64,000 bases of DNA from Bordetella petrii. GTDB taxonomy: Bacteria > Pseudomonadota > Gammaproteobacteria > Burkholderiales > Burkholderiaceae_B. The DNA is taken from positions 1 to 64,000 of the forward strand of contig WMBV01000021.1 of NCBI GenBank assembly GCA_017745595.1, read 5' to 3'. The notes under the pieces are model-generated. The model saw nothing but the letters and a program-made list of their open reading frames with translations. It made no database searches and was not told the DNA's origin. This document shows positions 25,615 through 33,929 of the stretch, one piece after another; positions within the stretch are counted from its first letter, which is position 1; every line of letters begins with the position of its first letter. The translations under genes were made by a program, and so were the position numbers.

Positions 25615-26439
25615 TTAATACATGATTGAGCGGGAGGCGCCGCCGTCCACGGCAATAGATTGGCCCGATATCGCGGCTGCCTTTGCGGACGCAAGGAACA
25701 CAACCAGGGGAGATATATCGTCCACCTCAATGTTCCGCCCCAATGGAATCTGAGCCGCAAGGCGCTTGTCCGCTTCAGCCTCGGTGATGTCGAGTTCCCT
25801 GGCTTTTTCCGCCACCCTGCCCAAGTGCCGGTCGGTTCTGACGACGTGGGGATGCACCACATTCACCAGCACATTGGAACCGACCAAGGCTTCGGACAGG
25901 TGCTTCGAAAATGCGGCGATCGACGCATTGCCCAGCGCCTGCGGCAGGCCCGAGCCTTGGCCAGGCAGTTCGCCGTCTCGAAAAACACTGCGTGCCGTCA
26001 CACCGGCGATATTGACAATCCGGCCGCCACCGTCAGCGCGAAGGAAAGGAATCGCGGCCCGGGCGCAGCGTATCGCCAGCAGCAGCTTGCCGTTTATCCT
26101 GCCCAACGCCTGTTGATCGCTTATGTCTTCCAGTGCTCGGGGAACGTCATCAACTTGCAGCGACGCGTTATTGACCAGCACCTGCAGCCCGCCGAATTCG
26201 TCGACGGTTCTTTGCACCGCTTCGGCGCTTCCTTCGGGGTCGGACAAATCCTTCTGGATCGACAGGCACTTTCCACCCAGCCTTTGAACCGCCTGCTCAG
26301 TTTCGGCCAGGGCATCCCGGCTTCTACCGCAAATAGCGACACGGGCGCCCTCGCGGGCAAAAGCAAGCGCGATGGCACGGCCAATACCCCGGTTTCCGCC
26401 AGTAATCAGTACGGCGGCATCGCCCAGACCCAGGTCCAT
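25615..26439 (-). CDS. SDR-fold protein with a non-canonical active site
   Basis: This 274-aa SDR has an intact nucleotide motif (LITGGNRGIGRAIALAF) and VNNAS, with a conserved end ISGQSIAVDGGASRSIMY. Where the active-site YxxxK should be, the sequence reads QALGN before ASIAAFSKHL, so both Tyr and Lys are absent; the catalytic Ser position reads NIAGV. It may use a different mechanism or act as a structural partner. I start at MDLGLGDAAV, two bases after the aldolase gene; the longer open frame overlaps that gene. Confidence 0.8.
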   Translation of the reverse strand: MDLGLGDAAVLITGGNRGIGRAIALAFAREGARVAICGRSRDALAETEQAVQRLGGKCLSIQKDLSDPEGSAEAVQRTVDEFGGLQVLVNNASLQVDDVPRALEDISDQQALGRINGKLLLAIRCARAAIPFLRADGGGRIVNIAGVTARSVFRDGELPGQGSGLPQALGNASIAAFSKHLSEALVGSNVLVNVVHPHVVRTDRHLGRVAEKARELDITEAEADKRLAAQIPLGRNIEVDDISPLVVFLASAKAAAISGQSIAVDGGASRSIMY

Positions 26440-26440
26440 C

Positions 26441-27238
26441 TTAGAGACGCTCCCGGACGGCAAGCTCGCGCACATCGGCAACCAGACGGCGGGCACTGGC
26501 GGCCATGGACACGGCATCGGATGACAGCGTAATGTAGCGGTAGCCCTCGCTGCGAAGCTGGCCGGCCACCGCCACCGAACTCGCGTTCATTCCCGCTATC
26601 AACTGCCGTTCTTCGCATACTTGGCCGATTTTTTTCCTAGCATCGTTCACGGCGTTCTGGATCTCGGCGTCTTCCGTCTTCTGGCTTGAATCACTGCCGC
26701 GCAAGGAGCTTGCGTAGTCCACACCGCCGAAATAGACGCCAGTCAGGCCGGGCACGGCAACGATATCCTCCAGGTTCCGGAAGCCTTCGGCTGTTTCGAT
26801 CATCGCGAACAGGCTGATGCTGTCATTCGCGCTCGACAGGTAATCGGCCCCATAGATCATTGCCGCCCGGCTTTGCCGGCTTACCCCGCGCACGCCAGCG
26901 GGAGGATACAGACACGCCTGAACCAGGCGCCGCGCATCCTCCGCCGTGTTCACCATTGCGGCGGTTACACCGAGAACCCCCGCGTCCAGCAACACCGACA
27001 CCCACGATGGATCACCGCGCGGAATCCGTACCATGGGAACGACGCCAGAGGCACGAACTGCCCGGGCGATGTCGACGGCGACATCAATGCCGATGCCGCC
27101 GTGCTCCATATCCATGGTGACGCAATCCCATCCCTGCAATGAATAGACTTCCGCCGAGGCCGCACTGGGAATCGTCACATAGCCATTCAGCACCATGCCT
27201 TGCTCACGAGCAATGGCGCGCACAGAAGGAATATTCAT
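26441..27238 (-). CDS. HpcH/HpaI-family class II aldolase (2-oxo-3-deoxy acid type)
   Basis: This 265-aa TIM-barrel aldolase has the family signatures SAASAEVYSLQGWDCVTMDMEHGGI, MVRIPRGDPSWVSVLLDAGVLGV, FAMIETAEGFRNLEDI and GLTGVYFGGVDYASSL. The Glu and Asp of the last two would bind the divalent metal, and the Arg of VRIP would bind pyruvate. It cleaves 4-hydroxy-2-oxoacids to pyruvate and an aldehyde. The ATG overlaps the cupin gene stop (ATGA). The aldehyde could then be a substrate of the SDRs. Confidence 0.86.
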   Translation of the reverse strand: MNIPSVRAIAREQGMVLNGYVTIPSAASAEVYSLQGWDCVTMDMEHGGIGIDVAVDIARAVRASGVVPMVRIPRGDPSWVSVLLDAGVLGVTAAMVNTAEDARRLVQACLYPPAGVRGVSRQSRAAMIYGADYLSSANDSISLFAMIETAEGFRNLEDIVAVPGLTGVYFGGVDYASSLRGSDSSQKTEDAEIQNAVNDARKKIGQVCEERQLIAGMNASSVAVAGQLRSEGYRYITLSSDAVSMAASARRLVADVRELAVRERL

Positions 27239-27819
27239 TCGACCACTGCTTCGCGAACCATGCCTTTCGGCGCGCGCACGACGTACTTGTCGTCGTCCAG
27301 GCTGTAATAGTGGCGAAGCAGCGAGTATTCGCCGCCCACAATCGTGATCCCGAAGGTCCCGTCTTCCAGCGCCGTGAAGCTGTGAATATCGTCCGGGGGC
27401 ATCACCATGGAAATGTCGCCCGGCTTCATGGTCACGTCTTCAGAAGGCTGAAGCTTCGCATGCCCTTCGGTCTTGCGGTCGTCGACACGGTCATACACCG
27501 TATGCTGCATGCTGCCACGGACGAGAACAATCGCTTCCCATACGCCATGATCATGGGGCGGAATGAATTTTCCTTTCGGGAATTCGTCCAGGGTCACGCA
27601 GAGATCACCATCATAATAAAGATACTTGCTGTTGCTGATGTGGTTTCCTTTTCGAACCGCGCCAAGCTCGAAAAGATCCGCCCGGTCAATCACAGGGCGC
27701 ACGGCGGCGACCAGCTTCGAACGGAGTTTCACGATGTCCTGCTCGTGTTTGTACTCTTCGATGGCGGCCATCATCGAAGCGGAGCAGGTTCGTATAGAGC
27801 TAGGATGGCCTGTCGACAT
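27235..27819 (-). CDS. Cupin protein resembling cysteine/3-mercaptopropionate dioxygenase
   Basis: This 194-aa cupin has an iron-type metal site in PPHDHGVWEAIVLVRGSMQHTVYDR (HxH then a downstream His in MPPDDIHSFTAL). This arrangement recalls thiol dioxygenases such as cysteine dioxygenase. It is the second gene of the operon, after the Bug gene. It could oxidise a thiol or a small acid; the assignment is by fold only. AAGGA precedes the ATG. Confidence 0.78.
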   Translation of the reverse strand: MSTGHPSSIRTCSASMMAAIEEYKHEQDIVKLRSKLVAAVRPVIDRADLFELGAVRKGNHISNSKYLYYDGDLCVTLDEFPKGKFIPPHDHGVWEAIVLVRGSMQHTVYDRVDDRKTEGHAKLQPSEDVTMKPGDISMVMPPDDIHSFTALEDGTFGITIVGGEYSLLRHYYSLDDDKYVVRAPKGMVREAVVE

Positions 27820-27843
27820 GATTCATTCCTTTCCGTGGCGGGT

Positions 27844-28830
27844 TTACTGAGGGGAAATTCCGGCTTGCTTGATGTATTCGGATGTCCTTGCCGAATCCTC
27901 TTGAAGAAACTTGGCGAACTCGGCCGGGGAAGATATCGCGGCGTGTTGGCCGTTGTTGCTCATGAGTTCCTGCATTTCCGGCGATTCGACTGCTTTATGT
28001 ATGTCGCGGCTGATGCGCTCGGCGAGATCGGCCGGCATTCCCGCAGGACCAAACATGCCGTACCACGCCAGGGCCGTGAATCCGGGCAGCGTGTCCGCCA
28101 CCGTTGGCACATCCGGCACGAGATCGACGCGTTCCGCCGAACTGATGGCGAGCATGCGCAGGGCACCGGTCTTGGCAAGGCCACCCGCGGTAGCGAGCGA
28201 GAAGAATCCGAAGGGCAGATGGCCGGCGGCCACATCGGCGGCGGCGGGAGCCGAGCTCTTATATGGAACGATCATCAATTCAACATTGGCTGCAAGCCGG
28301 AATTTTTCTCCCGCCAGATGGTCGGCGCTGCCCAGCGCGCCCGTGGCATAGTCGAATTTCTGCCCGGCCGCATTCTTCTTCTTGATCAGGGCGATAAGCT
28401 CGTTCAGATTCTTTGCCGGCACCGACGGGTGAACCACCGCGACATAGGGTTGGGAAAGAATTTGCGATATCGGCGTCAGCTGCTTGAGCGGCCGGTAGTC
28501 AGGCCGGTTGTACAAGAACGGGGTCGACGTGATGTCGCCGTTGTGCGCCATGAAAAGCTGGTAGCCATCCGGCGCACTTTTGCTTACCAGCGAGGCCGCC
28601 ACGATGCCGCCCGCGCCAGCGCTGTTCTGGACGACGACAGGCTGCCCCCACATGCCGGAAAGCACCTTCGCCAGGTTTCGAGCGGTCAGGTCGACGCCCC
28701 CTCCCGGCATCACCGATATCGTGATCGTCACGGGTTTACTCGGGAACTTGTCCTGTGCGTAAACGCTGCTTGTCATTGCGAGCGCGGCGGTGGCCAACAG
28801 ATTAAGCACGGTAAGGTACGGGCGAATCAT
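27844..28830 (-). CDS. Bug-family (TTT) periplasmic substrate-binding protein
   Basis: This protein of about 328 aa has a signal peptide (IRPYLTVLNLLATAALAMTSSVYA) and then FPSKPVTITISVMPGGGVDLTARNL and VVQNSAGAGGIVAASLVSKSAPDGYQL. The motif PGGGVDL replaces the common PxxxGGxTD. I start at MIRPYLTV because GGAGAG lies upstream; the open frame upstream runs into the divergent LysR gene. It is first in the operon that ends at 24774. Confidence 0.85.
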   Translation of the reverse strand: MIRPYLTVLNLLATAALAMTSSVYAQDKFPSKPVTITISVMPGGGVDLTARNLAKVLSGMWGQPVVVQNSAGAGGIVAASLVSKSAPDGYQLFMAHNGDITSTPFLYNRPDYRPLKQLTPISQILSQPYVAVVHPSVPAKNLNELIALIKKKNAAGQKFDYATGALGSADHLAGEKFRLAANVELMIVPYKSSAPAAADVAAGHLPFGFFSLATAGGLAKTGALRMLAISSAERVDLVPDVPTVADTLPGFTALAWYGMFGPAGMPADLAERISRDIHKAVESPEMQELMSNNGQHAAISSPAEFAKFLQEDSARTSEYIKQAGISPQ

Positions 28831-28912
28831 GGTTGTCTCTCCTTTTTTGTAATGAAGCGATTTTAGGGTTCCATCCTTTTTTCCTATAACGATAAAATCT
28901 ATGGGACAACCA

Positions 28913-28925
28913 GGAATTAAATTCC
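28913..28925. promoter_or_regulatory. Palindrome between divergent Bug operon and LysR gene
   Basis: GGAATT-A-AATTCC, a perfect 13-bp dyad 30 nt before the LysR ATG and about 83 nt before the Bug ATG, in an A+T-rich stretch. It is a candidate LysR binding site. Confidence 0.35.
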
Positions 28926-28954
28926 GATAAATACGCGAGCTATACGGATCATGC

Positions 28955-29842
28955 ATGGCGCACCCCACGTTCAAGCAGCTTGAAGCTATCTACTGGACCG
29001 GACGGCTGGGCAGTTTTCAGGCCGCGGCAAAGCAGTTGCACACGTCGCAATCGGCCATCGCCAAGCGAATTGCCGAACTTCAAACGATGTTCGACACCGA
29101 CCTGGTCGATCTCAAGCAACGACGCGCAAAACTGACCGAATCGGGCCAGAGGCTGATGAAGGGGGCTGAAGAACTGCTCGCGGCGCGCCTTGAAGTCGTG
29201 AACGATGTTCTCGGACCCGCGAACTTCAGCGGCACGCTGTGCCTAGGGGCCAGTGAACTCGTCGCGATTACCTGGCTTCCGGCCTTCATCGAGCAACTGA
29301 GGCTGGCATACCCGCGAGTCACCGTAGAACTGATCGTTCAGCAGAGTGGCTTACTGCTTGAGCGCATCAAGGCAGGCACGCTGCACATCGCTCTTATAGG
29401 TGGCCCATTCTGGGACTCGAGTATTGAAAGCGTGGAACTGCAGGATGTGGCATTCGCCTGGATGGCAAGCCCGCGCCTGAAAATACCGAATCGAATCCTG
29501 ACCGCGCCGGAAGTCTCGGGATACCCGATGCTTGTGCATACCTCGCAAGGCATCGTCAGCCAGATCTTCGACAATTGGCAACGCATGGCGGGCTTCAAGC
29601 CCCAGAAGGTCATAACCGCCAATAGCCTCACCGTGACCATTCACATGACCATCAACGGCCTCGGCATCAGCCCGCTACCGGTGGATTACGTGCAGAAGCA
29701 TATCGATGAAGGCACTCTCGTCCGCGTTCGCACGAGCCCAGCCCTGCCCGACGTGAAGTACTTCGCGGTGCATCAGAACCCCACTGATTTTCCGCTGACG
29801 CTAGACGTTATCAAAATCGCGCTGCATATGTGCAATGGCTAG
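28955..29842 (+). CDS. LysR-family transcriptional regulator
   Basis: This 295-aa LTTR has an N-terminal winged helix (YWTGRLGSFQAAAKQLHTSQSAIAKRIAELQTMFDTDLVDLKQRRAKLTESG) and a C-terminal effector domain. It is divergent from the Bug-cupin-aldolase-SDR-SDR operon and is its probable activator. The unusual QRR in place of the common RxxR loop is notable but within family variation. Confidence 0.87.
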   Translation: MAHPTFKQLEAIYWTGRLGSFQAAAKQLHTSQSAIAKRIAELQTMFDTDLVDLKQRRAKLTESGQRLMKGAEELLAARLEVVNDVLGPANFSGTLCLGASELVAITWLPAFIEQLRLAYPRVTVELIVQQSGLLLERIKAGTLHIALIGGPFWDSSIESVELQDVAFAWMASPRLKIPNRILTAPEVSGYPMLVHTSQGIVSQIFDNWQRMAGFKPQKVITANSLTVTIHMTINGLGISPLPVDYVQKHIDEGTLVRVRTSPALPDVKYFAVHQNPTDFPLTLDVIKIALHMCNG

Positions 29843-29904
29843 CGGCCGCCGCTTGGGCGCCGGCTGCCATTTTGACCGGAGCCTGGCCCGGTCGTCGTAC
29901 CGTC

Positions 29905-30528
29905 TTAACGACCGCTGGCCAGGCGAATTCCCAATCCCACGAGCGCCGCGCCCATCAAGGCGTCTACCACCCGGCTCACGCGGGCGTAGACAGACCGGAA
30001 GCGCGCCACGGAAAAGAACGCAGTGAGCGCCCCCAGCCACCCGGCCGTTATCAGGCCGACGAGCGCAACCACGCTCACATACACCCAGCTGGGTGCGCCG
30101 ACCGGCAATACGATCACGAACAAGGTGGCAAAGAAGGTTGCCGTCTTCGGATTCGTGATGCCCACCATGAAACCCTGGCGCCACGCTCGCAGCGCCCCGA
30201 CACGCGAAGCACCATCGACGTGCGGCGCGCCATTCCGGGCCTTGAAAGCGGCAGTCAGCATCCGCACGCCCAGGTAGACCAGGTAAGCCGCGCCGACCAG
30301 GCGGATGCTTTCGTAAAGCCAGAAAAACTCTTTGATCAGCAATCCAAATCCAAGGATGGCCACGGTTGCCCAGACGATGACTGCACAAGCAATGCCCAGG
30401 CCCACGAACATGCCGGACCGGCGGTCCCGCAAGGCGGTGGATGTAACGGCAACGAAGTCCGGTCCGGGGCTGATGCAGGCCAGCAAAACGATGCCGGACA
30501 GCGTAAGCAATTGAGGCAGGTATTCCAT
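29905..30528 (-). CDS. LysE/RhtB-family amino-acid exporter
   Basis: This 207-aa inner-membrane protein has about six hydrophobic segments. It begins with the family signature LLTLSGIVLLACISPGPDFVAVTSTAL and has GFMVGITNPKTATFFATLF, matching RhtB/LysE translocators for amino acids or homoserine lactones. It is a single gene, convergent with the LysR gene. The exported molecule cannot be predicted. Confidence 0.88.
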   Translation of the reverse strand: MEYLPQLLTLSGIVLLACISPGPDFVAVTSTALRDRRSGMFVGLGIACAVIVWATVAILGFGLLIKEFFWLYESIRLVGAAYLVYLGVRMLTAAFKARNGAPHVDGASRVGALRAWRQGFMVGITNPKTATFFATLFVIVLPVGAPSWVYVSVVALVGLITAGWLGALTAFFSVARFRSVYARVSRVVDALMGAALVGLGIRLASGR

Positions 30529-30734
30529 GGATCCCTCTCGAGACGTTATTGGCTGGAATTCGGCGATGAGTCAGCGGGTGTATATGCGAAATTACCATCC
30601 CCATAACTGGCTTGCGTGTGGTATGAACAGGTATATAGGCCGGCAGCCAAAGGAAGATGGAACCGATCGGTCGAATCTCGCCGGCGGAAGCGGAACACGC
30701 CTACTATACGAAAACCGATGTGATACCTGACACC

Positions 30735-31529
30735 ATGAACGGCCACCTGAAATACGAAACGTCAACGAAAAGACTGGCAATCATGGCCGCCATGCCCGAA
30801 GAGCTGGAAGGCCTTGTTGCAGCGATGGGGCCGTCGATGTCGGTACAAAGCGTTGCCATGCGCGATTTCTACCTGGGAGAGATCGCGGGCCAGCGCTGTG
30901 TGGTTGTATTGAGTCGCATTGGCAAGATCGCGGCGGCGGCGACAACGGCGATCCTGATCGAAAAATTCAATGTGGCGGAGATCGTATTCGCCGGATTGGC
31001 CGGCGGTATTCACCATTCCGTTCAGATCGGGGATATCGTTGTGGCAAGCAGTTTGATGCAACACGATCTGGACGCCCGCCCCCTGTTTAACCGGTACGAA
31101 GTGCCGATGCTGGGTCTTTCACAATTCGAGCCCGACTCCACTCTAAGCCGGGCGCTGATTAGTCATTCGGAAGCGTATTTGGCAGAGGTGTCCACCGCGA
31201 ACGGTCAAGTGCCATCGGCAAGAACAGTTGGCATCCGGCCCTCTCGCGCGCACCATGGCCTGATCGCGACAGGCGATATTTTCGTGAGCAACCCGGCCGA
31301 TGGCGGCGAGATACAGGGGCGTTTACCCGAGGTGCTTTGCGTCGAGATGGAAGGCGCCGCGATGGCCCAGGTATGCTATGAATTTGGCATTCCCTATGCT
31401 GTTATGCGAGTGATTTCGGATCACGCCAATCAAGACGCAAAAGACCACTTCACGGATTTTCTGACGCAGCGGGCGGGGCGTTACACATGTGGCGTGCTGT
31501 CGAGGTTCATCGCCAGCCGCGCTCGATAG
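30735..31529 (+). CDS. 5'-methylthioadenosine/S-adenosylhomocysteine nucleosidase-like protein
   Basis: This protein of about 264 aa belongs to the purine/uridine phosphorylase fold. Signatures are LAIMAAMPEELEGLV at the start, VFAGLAGGIHHSVQIGDIVVAS, a substrate-binding VEMEGAAMAQVCYEFGIPY and the catalytic VISDHAN. It hydrolyses MTA or SAH to adenine and thioribose or ribosylhomocysteine. The open frame extends 26 codons upstream, but the ATG MNGHLKYE is closer to the family start. A distant paralogue of Pfs is possible. Confidence 0.82.
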   Translation: MNGHLKYETSTKRLAIMAAMPEELEGLVAAMGPSMSVQSVAMRDFYLGEIAGQRCVVVLSRIGKIAAAATTAILIEKFNVAEIVFAGLAGGIHHSVQIGDIVVASSLMQHDLDARPLFNRYEVPMLGLSQFEPDSTLSRALISHSEAYLAEVSTANGQVPSARTVGIRPSRAHHGLIATGDIFVSNPADGGEIQGRLPEVLCVEMEGAAMAQVCYEFGIPYAVMRVISDHANQDAKDHFTDFLTQRAGRYTCGVLSRFIASRAR

Positions 31530-31563
31530 GTGCGACGCAATCCCGGGGGATTCCAAGCCTGGC

Positions 31564-31989
31564 CTAACTAATAGCCCCGGGACGCCAACCGGGGGCAGCC
31601 AGCTCGAAACTGGCGAACTCGAACCCGGGCGCGACCGTGCACCCTACCAGCGTGAAACGCCCTAGCGGACGCGCGGCCTGCCAGACATCGGCCGGCACCA
31701 CGGCTTGTGGCCGCTCGCCCTTCGCGAAATCGATACCGAGCCTAATCTCTTTGATCTCAGTGCCGTTGGAAATACTGAGAAGCAATGGATCGCCGGCATA
31801 GAAATGCCAGACTTCCGCCGCATCGCGAACGCGATGCCAATGAGAGCTGTCACCGGCTTCGAGCAGGTAGTAGATCGCCGTTGAATGGGGCCGGGCCTGG
31901 CCCCTGGTATCACGAAAAGTCTCGGTGTACCACCCGCCCTCTGGATGACGCTGCATGCCAAGGGTTTCGACGATTTCACGGGCTTCCAT
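31564..31989 (-). CDS. Cupin superfamily protein, DUF985
   Basis: This 141-aa cupin is YML079w-like. It has HPEGGWYTETFRD, STAIYYLLEAGDSSHWHRVRDAAEVWHFYAGDPL and GCTVAPGFEFASFEL. Members bind a small molecule in the barrel; the function is unknown. It is a single gene between a nucleosidase gene (converging) and a methyltransferase gene. Confidence 0.87.
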   Translation of the reverse strand: MEAREIVETLGMQRHPEGGWYTETFRDTRGQARPHSTAIYYLLEAGDSSHWHRVRDAAEVWHFYAGDPLLLSISNGTEIKEIRLGIDFAKGERPQAVVPADVWQAARPLGRFTLVGCTVAPGFEFASFELAAPGWRPGAIS

Positions 31990-32048
31990 TTCGATGTTCT
32001 CTTTCGTAGATGAACCCAGATGGCCGGATCTTCATGCGGCGGCGCGGG

Positions 32049-32777
32049 TCAGATCGATGCCGACACGAGCAGCATCATGGGTCGTTCTTTCTCTTCGGCA
32101 AGTTGGGGCATGTTCTGGATCTGTTTCGCCGTGGGCGCGAATTCCTCGACACGCTGAATACGGAAGCCAGCATCGATCAAGGCATTGATCGTCGTCCCGA
32201 TCATTCTGTGGTACTTCACAATGCCCTTGGCGAACCAGTCTGTCCGACGCTCGCCCTCCATGGCGTAGCCATTGACCGGCCATGTCTTGCGGCCATCTTC
32301 ATCGGCAATCCAGTGTGGATGCGCCGCCGCCATAAATACAGGATGTTCGATGGTAAAGACCAGCCAGCCCCCACGGCATAGCGACTGTCTCATGGTATGG
32401 ACAAGGCGCCTGAAATCGCGGACATAATGGAAAGCCAGGGAACTGAATATCAGATCGAAAGAGGCTTCAGGCAGGTCCAGCGTATCCAGGTCCGCGATTC
32501 GATACTGGATCGACGAGTCGGTCGTGTCCGTTCTTGCACGCTCAATCATCTTTTGCGATAAGTCGAGCCCCAAGACGGAAGATGCGCCGTGTTCTCGCAT
32601 CCAGCGAGACGCCCAGCCGAATCCGCAACCCAGGTCCAGAACCCGTTTGCCATGAAGATCGGGAAGCATCGCCCGCACGGCGGGCCACTCGGGGGCTCCG
32701 TCCAGGCCGCATATCTGGCGCGGAAGCTGAGTGTAGCCGGCAAAAAACTCGGCATTGTCGTAAATATTCTGTGCCAT
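32049..32777 (-). CDS. Class I SAM-dependent methyltransferase
   Basis: This protein of about 242 aa has motif I VLDLGCGFGWASRWMREHG, an acidic motif II GLDLSQKM and the post-I region FDLIFSSLAFHYV. It resembles small-molecule methyltransferases of the UbiE/Methyltransf_11 group. The target is unknown. Two ATGs five codons apart are possible; MAQNIYDNAEFF is the usual family start. Confidence 0.85.
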   Translation of the reverse strand: MAQNIYDNAEFFAGYTQLPRQICGLDGAPEWPAVRAMLPDLHGKRVLDLGCGFGWASRWMREHGASSVLGLDLSQKMIERARTDTTDSSIQYRIADLDTLDLPEASFDLIFSSLAFHYVRDFRRLVHTMRQSLCRGGWLVFTIEHPVFMAAAHPHWIADEDGRKTWPVNGYAMEGERRTDWFAKGIVKYHRMIGTTINALIDAGFRIQRVEEFAPTAKQIQNMPQLAEEKERPMMLLVSASI

Positions 32778-32823
32778 AACGCGTTCAACCAAGATACCAG
32801 GAGAATAGCGTAGCTGCCCGCGT

Positions 32824-33567
32824 CTACGCGCGAAGACGACGCATGATTGCCTCTCGTAGCAACGACACGTACTCCAACTGCCGGCTTCTGACCTCTGGCG
32901 TCCAGCCAGTTATGCAGATCGCCACGGGAACCCCATCCAGCTTGACCGGCAGCAATGCTCCGATCGAACTGATGCCGGATGTCATACTGTGCAACGTGAC
33001 CAGGTAGCCACGCATGTGTATGCCTGTCAGTTCACGCTGAAGGGCTGCAAGACTGATCGGTATCTCGGCAGCCAGCGGTCCGTCTTTGTGACACTGAATC
33101 AGGTAGCGGACGCGCTCGTCAGGCAAGGCAGACAGGATGAGGCGCCCGAGGTGGGATGCGACGAGCGGCCGCATCGTACCTGGCCCCACCTGAATGCGCA
33201 TCGTGGCCGCCGCTGGAACCACATGCACGTACTGCGCTTGGTCGCGCCTGGGCACCGCAATGATAACCGTCTGGCCGGTGCGCTCGCCCAACTCGGCCAT
33301 GAGCCGCTGCAGATCGCCGCTAGGGGTGAGCAGCGGTTCAACCCATGCACCCAATTGCGTGACGCGAGAGGTCGGAAAGTAGCTACGCTGATCCGGGCCA
33401 TGGCGAAGATAACCCAAGTCAAGCAGGTTTCCGAGGAGTATCGATGTGCTGGACACGGGGTAGCGTAGTTCACGTGCAACCTCGCCGACGGTCAATACTC
33501 GCTGTAGCCGGTCGAACAACTCCAAAACTTCCAGGACTCGTACGGCTGACTTCACCACCCTTGGCAT
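32824..33567 (-). CDS. IclR-family transcriptional regulator
   Basis: This 247-aa IclR protein has an N-terminal winged HTH (RVLEVLELFDRLQRVLTVGEVARELRYPVSSTSILLGNLLDLGYL) and a C-terminal effector domain. I start at MPRVVKSA because GGAGGAG lies 5 nt upstream; 62 extra open codons are not supported. It follows the acyl-CoA/oxoacid dehydrogenase operon in the same direction, 362 nt away, and probably controls it. It lacks the TAXI extension seen in the IclR protein at 19504. Confidence 0.87.
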   Translation of the reverse strand: MPRVVKSAVRVLEVLELFDRLQRVLTVGEVARELRYPVSSTSILLGNLLDLGYLRHGPDQRSYFPTSRVTQLGAWVEPLLTPSGDLQRLMAELGERTGQTVIIAVPRRDQAQYVHVVPAAATMRIQVGPGTMRPLVASHLGRLILSALPDERVRYLIQCHKDGPLAAEIPISLAALQRELTGIHMRGYLVTLHSMTSGISSIGALLPVKLDGVPVAICITGWTPEVRSRQLEYVSLLREAIMRRLRA

Positions 33568-33707
33568 GTCTCCTCCAATGGTGCCCGTGGCCACAAGTGC
33601 CGGCACATTGAGCTTTAGGCTTGAAAACATCAGTTCAGGGCCATCGCTGCTGGCAACTACCCGCCCACAGCCGATCAGGCCGCCTGCAGCGCGGCGAATG
33701 CACCCGC

Positions 33708-33735
33708 TTGCCCGGCCCTGGTCAGGGGCGGGCAA
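33708..33735. other. Strong hairpin between the lpd-like gene and the IclR gene
   Basis: A nearly perfect inverted repeat of two 13-nt arms (TTGCCCG-G-CCCTG against CAGGG-G-CGGGCAA, one mismatch) with a 2-nt loop. No T-run follows on either strand, so a classical terminator is unlikely. Apart from this hairpin I see nothing in the gap 33568-33929. Confidence 0.4.
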
Positions 33736-33929
33736 CATTGGCCTACGCAACACGGCAGCAACAGATTCTACATCTGCGGCGCGCAGCGCACGATACCGAG
33801 CCCGGACGACTTGAGGAGTCGAAGAAAGGCTCGGTTCTGCAGCGCGTAAGTTGCCCGGTTTTGGGGGTGAGCGGAGGGACGCTCCCTAAGGCCGAGCGAG
33901 ATGGTTACAGGAGACCAAAACGGGCGGCT

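Noticed and set aside
33708-33735. Rho-independent terminator after the E3 gene
   Set aside because: The hairpin is strong but no T-run follows on either strand, so I list it only as a hairpin.
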